In this document: in pieces, positions 5,907 to 9,137 of the stretch
Layout: the number at the start of each line of letters is the position of its first letter
Position numbering within the stretch: position 1 is the first letter of the stretch
Origin: Hyphomicrobiales bacterium
Lineage (GTDB): Bacteria; Pseudomonadota; Alphaproteobacteria; Rhizobiales; Beijerinckiaceae
DNA: 9,137 nucleotides
Reading direction: 5' to 3'
Assembly: GCA_003164825.1 (NCBI GenBank)
Contig: PLUH01000173.1
Span: 1-9,137 of the forward strand
The notes under the pieces: generated by a model
Told to the model about the DNA's origin: nothing
What the model saw: only the letters and a program-made list of their open reading frames with translations
Databases searched by the model: none
Program-made: the position numbers and the translations under genes

Positions 5907-6387
5907 AGGCGGCGGAAGGAGCGGCTTCTTGCCGCAGCGTCTTGAGGCTGCCGCCGGCTTTCTCGATTGCGGCGGCGGCGCTCTTCGACGCCGCCTCGAC
6001 TTCGAAGCTCGCCCTTGCCGTCCATTCGCCGACGCCAAGAACCTTGACGCCGTCCCGCCGTCGGGTGACGACCCCGGCTTTCATCAGGCTCTCGACCGTG
6101 ATCGGCTCGGCCGCGTCGAGCTTCCCGGCGTCGATCGCGCGCTGAATGCGCCCCAGGTTGACCTCGTTATAGATCAGCCGCGAGGGTGGGTTGAAGCCGC
6201 GCTTCGGCTGGCGGCGATGCAGAGGCATCTGGCCGCCTTCGAAGCCCTTGATGCGGACGCCCGAGCGGGCAGTCTGGCCCTTGCCGCCGCGGCCGGCCTG
6301 CTTGCCCTTGCCTGACCCGATGCCGCGCCCGACGCGGATGCGCGGCTTCGACGATCCGGGATTGTCTCGCACTTCGTTGAGTTTCAT
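5902..6387 (-). CDS. rplO: 50S ribosomal protein L15
   Basis: L15 is a late-assembling component of the large ribosomal subunit that binds 23S rRNA. The 161-residue product has the typical long basic, glycine-rich N-terminus (GRGIGSGKGKQAGRGGKGQ, about 20-38) and the conserved FEGGQMPLHRRQPKRGF segment (about 49-65). A globular C-terminal domain includes VKVLGVGEWTARASFEVEAAS. The start ATG at 6387 lies 12 nt after the rpmD stop, as expected in the spc operon. The tail (LRQEAAPSAAS) is alanine-rich, as often seen in alphaproteobacteria. The 145-nt gap to secY that follows is unusually long. Confidence 0.98.
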   Translation of the reverse strand: MKLNEVRDNPGSSKPRIRVGRGIGSGKGKQAGRGGKGQTARSGVRIKGFEGGQMPLHRRQPKRGFNPPSRLIYNEVNLGRIQRAIDAGKLDAAEPITVESLMKAGVVTRRRDGVKVLGVGEWTARASFEVEAASKSAAAAIEKAGGSLKTLRQEAAPSAAS

Positions 6388-6399
6388 GGACAGCGATCC

Positions 6400-6591
6400 T
6401 TAGCGGCCGTCGACGACGCGCACGAGATGCGCGACCTTGGCGATCATGCCGCGGTTAGCGGGCGTGTCGGCGACGCGCGACTGGCGGCCGATCCGGTTAA
6501 GGCCGAGGCCCTTCAGCGTGGCGCGCTGCGAGCCGGGGCGGCCGATGGCGCTCGCGGTTTGCTCCAGCGTGATGATCTTTTCGGCGTTCAT
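6400..6591 (-). CDS. rpmD: 50S ribosomal protein L30
   Basis: L30 is a small large-subunit protein. The product is 63 residues, the normal size for bacterial L30. It shows TLEQTASAIGRPGSQRATLK followed by GLGLNRIGRQSRVADTPANR, with the conserved GLGL turn, and ends in the family-typical IAKVAHLVRVV. The frame stays open much further upstream in antisense-like low-quality sequence overlapping rpsE. The ATG at 6591, 13 nt after the rpsE stop and fitting the family length, is clearly the start. The stop is TAA. Confidence 0.97.
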   Translation of the reverse strand: MNAEKIITLEQTASAIGRPGSQRATLKGLGLNRIGRQSRVADTPANRGMIAKVAHLVRVVDGR

Positions 6592-6604
6592 CGTTGTCGT
6601 TCTC

Positions 6605-7177
6605 TCACGAATCGGCGGCGTCGGCCTCGACGCCCTGGCGGCGCGACTGGAGGGTCGACACCTTGAGATTGCGCCGCTGCGCGACCGAGCGGGGGCTGTC
6701 CTCGCGCGCCAGCGCGTCGAAGGTGGCGCGGACCATGTTGTAGGGGTTCGACGAACCCTGGCTCTTGGCGACGACATCGTGGACGCCGAGCGACTCGAAC
6801 ACGGCGCGCATCGGTCCCCCAGCGATGATCCCCGTGCCGGCGGGCGCCGCCCGCAGGACGACCCGGCCCGCGCCGTGCCGGCCATTGACATCGTGATGCA
6901 GCGTCCGGCCTTCGCGCAACGGGACCCGGACGACGCTGCGCTTGGCGGCTTCGGTCGCCTTGCGGATCGCCTCCGGCACCTCGCGGGCCTTGCCGTGGCC
7001 GAAGCCGACGCGCCCCTTCTGGTCGCCGACGACAACAAGCGCGGCGAAACCGAACCGCCGGCCGCCCTTGACCACCTTCGCCACGCGATTGATGTGCACG
7101 AGGCGATCGACGAATTCGCTGTCGCGCTCCTCACGGTTGCGATCGCGGCCGCGGCCGCCTTCTCCTTCACGCGCCAT
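6605..7177 (-). CDS. rpsE: 30S ribosomal protein S5
   Basis: S5 is a small-subunit protein at the mRNA entry site that contributes to decoding accuracy. From ATG 7177 the product has 190 residues, beginning MAREGEGG and followed by an Arg/Glu-rich N-terminus. The double-stranded-RNA-binding-like domain starts at EFVDRLVHINRVAKVVKGGR, continues with FGFAALVVVGDQKGRVGFGH and GKAREVPEAIRKA, and is followed by the C-terminal half with APAGTGIIAGGPMRAVFE and GSSNPYNMVRATFDAL. A second in-frame ATG at 7186 would add MNP; the 7177 start is preferred because homologues begin near this point and a GGATG lies about 6 nt upstream. The 69-nt gap from rplR holds a hairpin listed separately. The C-terminal extension (SRRQGVEADAADS) is acidic, as in related alphaproteobacteria. 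Confidence 0.97.
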   Translation of the reverse strand: MAREGEGGRGRDRNREERDSEFVDRLVHINRVAKVVKGGRRFGFAALVVVGDQKGRVGFGHGKAREVPEAIRKATEAAKRSVVRVPLREGRTLHHDVNGRHGAGRVVLRAAPAGTGIIAGGPMRAVFESLGVHDVVAKSQGSSNPYNMVRATFDALAREDSPRSVAQRRNLKVSTLQSRRQGVEADAADS

Positions 7178-7203
7178 TGGGTTCATCCATCAGTGAATAA
7201 AAT

Positions 7204-7227
7204 GCGGCGCGCTTCAGACGGCGCCGC
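7204..7227 (-). terminator. Hairpin with T-rich tail between rplR and rpsE, possible internal attenuator
   Basis: GCGGCGC (7204-7210) and GCGCCGC (7221-7227) form a perfect 7-bp all-G/C stem around a 10-nt loop. Reading on the minus strand, the stem is followed by ATTTTATT, a short T-rich run resembling the tail of an intrinsic terminator. It lies mid-operon in the 69-nt rplR-rpsE gap, so full termination would cut off rpsE through secY. Partial termination, pausing or RNA processing is more plausible. The T-run is broken, which weakens the terminator reading. Confidence 0.35.
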
Positions 7228-7246
7228 TTTGCTTCCGTCGCCGCCG

Positions 7247-7609
7247 CTAGAAATCCAGCCCGCCCTCGCGGGCGCCTTCCGCCAGCGCCTTGACGCGCCC
7301 GTGATACATATAGCCGCCGCGATCGAAGACCACTTTCTCGACTCCGGCCTTCTTCGCCCGTTCGGCAAGCTCCTTGCCGACCCGGCGCGCGGCCTCGACG
7401 TCGGCGCCGGTCTTGATCGATTCGCGCATCGCCTTTTCGAGCGACGAAGCGGCGGCGATCGTTCGGCCGTGCTCGTCGTCGATGACCTGGGCGTAAATCT
7501 GCTTCGAGGACCGGAAAACGCTGAGCCGCGGACGGCCGCCCGAATGGGCGAGGACCGCGCGACGGACCCGCGCCTTTCGACGATCTACGGACGTGTTCGA
7601 CTTAACCAT
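7247..7609 (-). CDS. rplR: 50S ribosomal protein L18
   Basis: L18 binds 5S rRNA together with L5 and helps dock it on the large subunit. The 120-residue product is full length for the family. It starts with a basic segment (DRRKARVRRAVL), continues with RPRLSVFRSSKQIYAQVIDD (about 26-45), and has VFDRGGYMYHGRVKALAEGA (about 94-113) and the family-typical C-terminus REGGLDF. The ATG at 7609 is 9 nt after the rplF stop. The first residues (MVKSNTSV) vary among relatives, so only the extreme N-terminus is less certain. Confidence 0.98.
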   Translation of the reverse strand: MVKSNTSVDRRKARVRRAVLAHSGGRPRLSVFRSSKQIYAQVIDDEHGRTIAAASSLEKAMRESIKTGADVEAARRVGKELAERAKKAGVEKVVFDRGGYMYHGRVKALAEGAREGGLDF

Positions 7610-7618
7610 CGTCGCCTC

Positions 7619-8152
7619 TTACTTCTTCTTGCCTTCCTTGCGGAAGACGAACTCGCCGACATATTTCACCCCTTTGCCCTTGTAGGGCTCGGGACCCCGG
7701 AACGCGCGGATTTCCGCGGCGATCTGGCCGACCTGTCGCTTGTCGATGCCGGCGATGGTGATTTCCGTCGGCTTGGAGGTGGTGATCGTTACCCCGGCGG
7801 GAATCGGAAATATGATGTCGTGGCTGTAGCCGAGCGAGAGCTGCAGGTTCTTGCCCGCGAGCGCCGCCTTGTAGCCGACTCCGTTGATCTCGAGCTTCTT
7901 CTCGAACCCCTTGGTCACGCCGCCGATCAGGTTCTGCACCTGCGCGCGCGCCGTGCCCCACATGGCGCGGGCGCGCTTGTCCTCGCCGTGCGGCGCGACA
8001 TGGACGGCCCCGCCGTCGATCGTAATCGCGACTTCTTCCGGGGCGGTGAATTTCAACTCGCCCTTCGCGCCTTTGACGGCGATCGTCTGGCCGTCAATCT
8101 TGGCGGTGACGCCGGAGGGAATGACGACGGGCTTCTTGCCGATACGGGACAT
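7619..8152 (-). CDS. rplF: 50S ribosomal protein L6
   Basis: L6 sits near the factor-binding site of the large subunit. From ATG 8152 the product is 177 residues, the usual length. It opens with the canonical MSRIGKKPV, has the two repeated L6 folds (SGVTAKIDGQTIAVKGAKGE and FEKKLEINGVGYKAALAGK), and ends with the signature PEPYKGKGVKY followed by a lysine-rich tail. The frame extends 7 codons upstream, but the MSRIGKKPV start is universal in the family and has a GGA about 8 nt before it. It follows rpsH after 34 nt, in normal spc order. Confidence 0.98.
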   Translation of the reverse strand: MSRIGKKPVVIPSGVTAKIDGQTIAVKGAKGELKFTAPEEVAITIDGGAVHVAPHGEDKRARAMWGTARAQVQNLIGGVTKGFEKKLEINGVGYKAALAGKNLQLSLGYSHDIIFPIPAGVTITTSKPTEITIAGIDKRQVGQIAAEIRAFRGPEPYKGKGVKYVGEFVFRKEGKKK

Positions 8153-8186
8153 CACATAAATCCGTTTGTTCAAACTTGGCGCCCGT

Positions 8187-8585
8187 CTAGAAGACGGTGC
8201 ACAGGACCTCGCCGCCGACGTGATTCTCCCGGGCGGAATGGTCGGCCATCACGCCTTTCGGCGTCGAGACAATCGCCACGCCGAGGCCATTGCCGACGCG
8301 CGGCATCGCATCGACCGTCGCATAGACCCGGCGGCCCGGCTTGGACACGCGCTCGATCTTGCGAATCACCGGCTGGTCGTCGAAATATTTCAGCTCGATT
8401 TCGAACTCGGTGCGGCCGTCGCCATAATCCGTGGTCGAATAGCCGCGGATATAGCCTTCCGACTCCAGCACGTCGAGAACCTTTTTGCGCAGGGACGAGC
8501 CGGGCGTTGAAACCTTGCCGCGCTTGCGCATCTGCGCGTTGCGGATGCGGGTGAGCATATCGCCGAGGGGATCGTTCATCGCCAT
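8187..8585 (-). CDS. rpsH: 30S ribosomal protein S8
   Basis: S8 is a primary 16S rRNA-binding protein of the small-subunit platform and, in E. coli, a translational repressor of its own operon. The 132 residues include the N-terminal NDPLGDMLTRIRNAQMR, a central ELKYFDDQPVIRKIERVSKP, and the strongly conserved C-terminal PRVGNGLGVAIVSTPKGVM followed by GGEVLCTVF. The ATG at 8585 has an excellent Shine-Dalgarno (GAGGAGG, 8 nt away) that overlaps the end of rpsN. The mRNA target that S8 would bind for feedback, near the rplE start in E. coli, lies outside the window. Confidence 0.98.
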   Translation of the reverse strand: MAMNDPLGDMLTRIRNAQMRKRGKVSTPGSSLRKKVLDVLESEGYIRGYSTTDYGDGRTEFEIELKYFDDQPVIRKIERVSKPGRRVYATVDAMPRVGNGLGVAIVSTPKGVMADHSARENHVGGEVLCTVF

Positions 8586-8598
8586 GATCCTTGCCTCC

Positions 8599-8904
8599 TC
8601 ACCAGCTCGACTTGACCAGGCCCGGAATCAGGCCCTGGTTGCCCAGTTCGCGCAACGCGATGCGCGACATCCTCACCTTCCGGTAGAAGCCGCGCGGCCT
8701 GCCGGTCACCTCGCAACGATTGCGCACCCGAATGATCGCGCCGTTGCGCGGCAGCGCCGCGAGCCGGATGCGCGCCTCGAAGCGCTCCTCCATCGGACGC
8801 GCCTGGTCGTTGGCGACGTCGAGCAGGCGCTTGCGGCGAGCGGCGAATTTCTTCACCAGCCGCTGCTTGCGCAGGTTATTTTCTATCGCACTCTTCTTTG
8901 CCAT
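8599..8904 (-). CDS. rpsN: 30S ribosomal protein S14, zinc-independent form
   Basis: S14 belongs to the head of the small subunit. The product is 101 residues, the long C-minus form without the two CxxC zinc pairs found in the 61-residue type; only one cysteine (RNRCEVTG) is present. Conserved segments are KKSAIENNLRKQRLVKKFA at the start, RNRCEVTGRPRGFYRKVRMS (about 61-80), and the C-terminal RELGNQGLIPGLVKSSW. The ATG at 8904 has a GGAG 7 nt upstream. It follows rplE after 41 nt, and rpsH follows after 13 nt. Confidence 0.98.
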   Translation of the reverse strand: MAKKSAIENNLRKQRLVKKFAARRKRLLDVANDQARPMEERFEARIRLAALPRNGAIIRVRNRCEVTGRPRGFYRKVRMSRIALRELGNQGLIPGLVKSSW

Positions 8905-8945
8905 TCATCGGCTCCATTTTCCGCGTCTGAGCGCTGAGATCACGC

Positions 8946-9137
8946 TCACTGCCGGAAGGGGAAGTTGAATTCGCGCAGCAAGGCCTTCGCTTCCGCGTCG
9001 GTCCTGGCCGTCGTGCAGACCACGATGTCGAGTCCCAGCATCGCCTCGGCCTTGTCGTAGTCGATTTCGGGAAAAATGATGTGCTCCTTGACGCCAAGCG
9101 CATAATTGCCGCGCCCGTCGAACGACTTCGGATCGAG
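8946..9137 (-). CDS. rplE: 50S ribosomal protein L5, C-terminal part (runs off the right edge)
   Basis: L5 binds 5S rRNA and contacts the P-site tRNA. Only the last 63 codons are in the window, in phase with the right edge; the N-terminal two thirds lie beyond it. The visible part reads LDPKSFDGRGNYALGVKEH, then IIFPEIDYDKAEAMLGLDI, then VVCTTARTDAEAKALLREFN and FPFRQ before a TGA stop. The GRGNYALGVKEHIIFPEID segment and the FPF(R) ending are hallmarks of bacterial L5. It sits directly before rpsN, as in every spc operon. Confidence 0.97.
   Translation of the reverse strand, partial: LDPKSFDGRGNYALGVKEHIIFPEIDYDKAEAMLGLDIVVCTTARTDAEAKALLREFNFPFRQ

Noticed and set aside
5139..5945. A 268-codon open frame on the plus strand
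   Set aside because: It is antisense to secY and crosses the rplO-secY spacer; the product is charged and repetitive, without hydrophobic core or motif.
8164..8175. GTTTG-TT-CAAAC inverted repeat between rpsH and rplF
   Set aside because: A 2-nt loop cannot form a stable RNA hairpin and the arms are short and A/T-rich; likely chance.
6437..8554. A 705-codon open frame on the plus strand
   Set aside because: It runs antisense across rplO-side to rpsH ribosomal genes. Such long antisense frames are expected in GC-rich DNA because codon bias suppresses stops. The translation is Arg/Asp/Ala-rich with no recognisable domain.

Overview
The window looks like a chromosomal segment of a GC-rich alphaproteobacterium, most likely of the order Hyphomicrobiales (Rhizobiales). 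The evidence is the sequence character of the ribosomal proteins, a short-LID adenylate kinase, and an LdtR-type MarR regulator paired with an L,D-transpeptidase. A methylotroph or other Beijerinckiaceae/Methylocystaceae-like host is possible, but this window cannot establish it. Every convincing gene lies on the minus strand, so transcription runs from right to left. No RNA gene, insertion sequence, integrase, CRISPR array or origin was seen.

Right to centre (about 9137 to 5902) is the distal part of the spc ribosomal-protein operon in canonical order: rplE (C-terminal part only, running off the right edge), rpsN, rpsH, rplF, rplR, rpsE, rpmD and rplO. Gaps are mostly 9 to 41 nt. Two are longer: 69 nt before rpsE, and 145 nt between rplO and secY. 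Both hold inverted repeats that could form RNA hairpins.

Centre (5756 to 2307) holds secY, adk, a 3-hydroxyisobutyryl-CoA hydrolase-like gene and a small four-helix membrane protein. These four are joined by three consecutive 4-bp stop/start overlaps (ATGA, GTGA, ATGA). The usual alphaproteobacterial continuation after adk (rpsM, rpsK, rpoA, rplQ) is absent. A valine-catabolism-type enzyme and an unknown membrane protein instead form the tail of the ribosomal/secretion operon.

Left (2306 to 1) begins with a 243-bp spacer containing an AT-rich patch (21 of 60 bases are G/C at 2161-2220), a 10-bp palindrome and a 17-bp imperfect direct repeat. It is followed by a MarR-family regulator (LdtR-like) and a secreted YkuD-type L,D-transpeptidase with a peptidoglycan-binding domain (LdtP-like). 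This pair probably forms a separate cell-wall remodelling module with its own promoters.

Together the segment covers ribosome assembly, the SecYEG channel, nucleotide balance, a CoA-thioester hydrolase and envelope cross-linking. I do not see a wholly new molecular system. The points most worth a second look are the rewired 3' end of the spc operon, the structured spacers before secY and rpsE, and the candidate operator upstream of ldtR.
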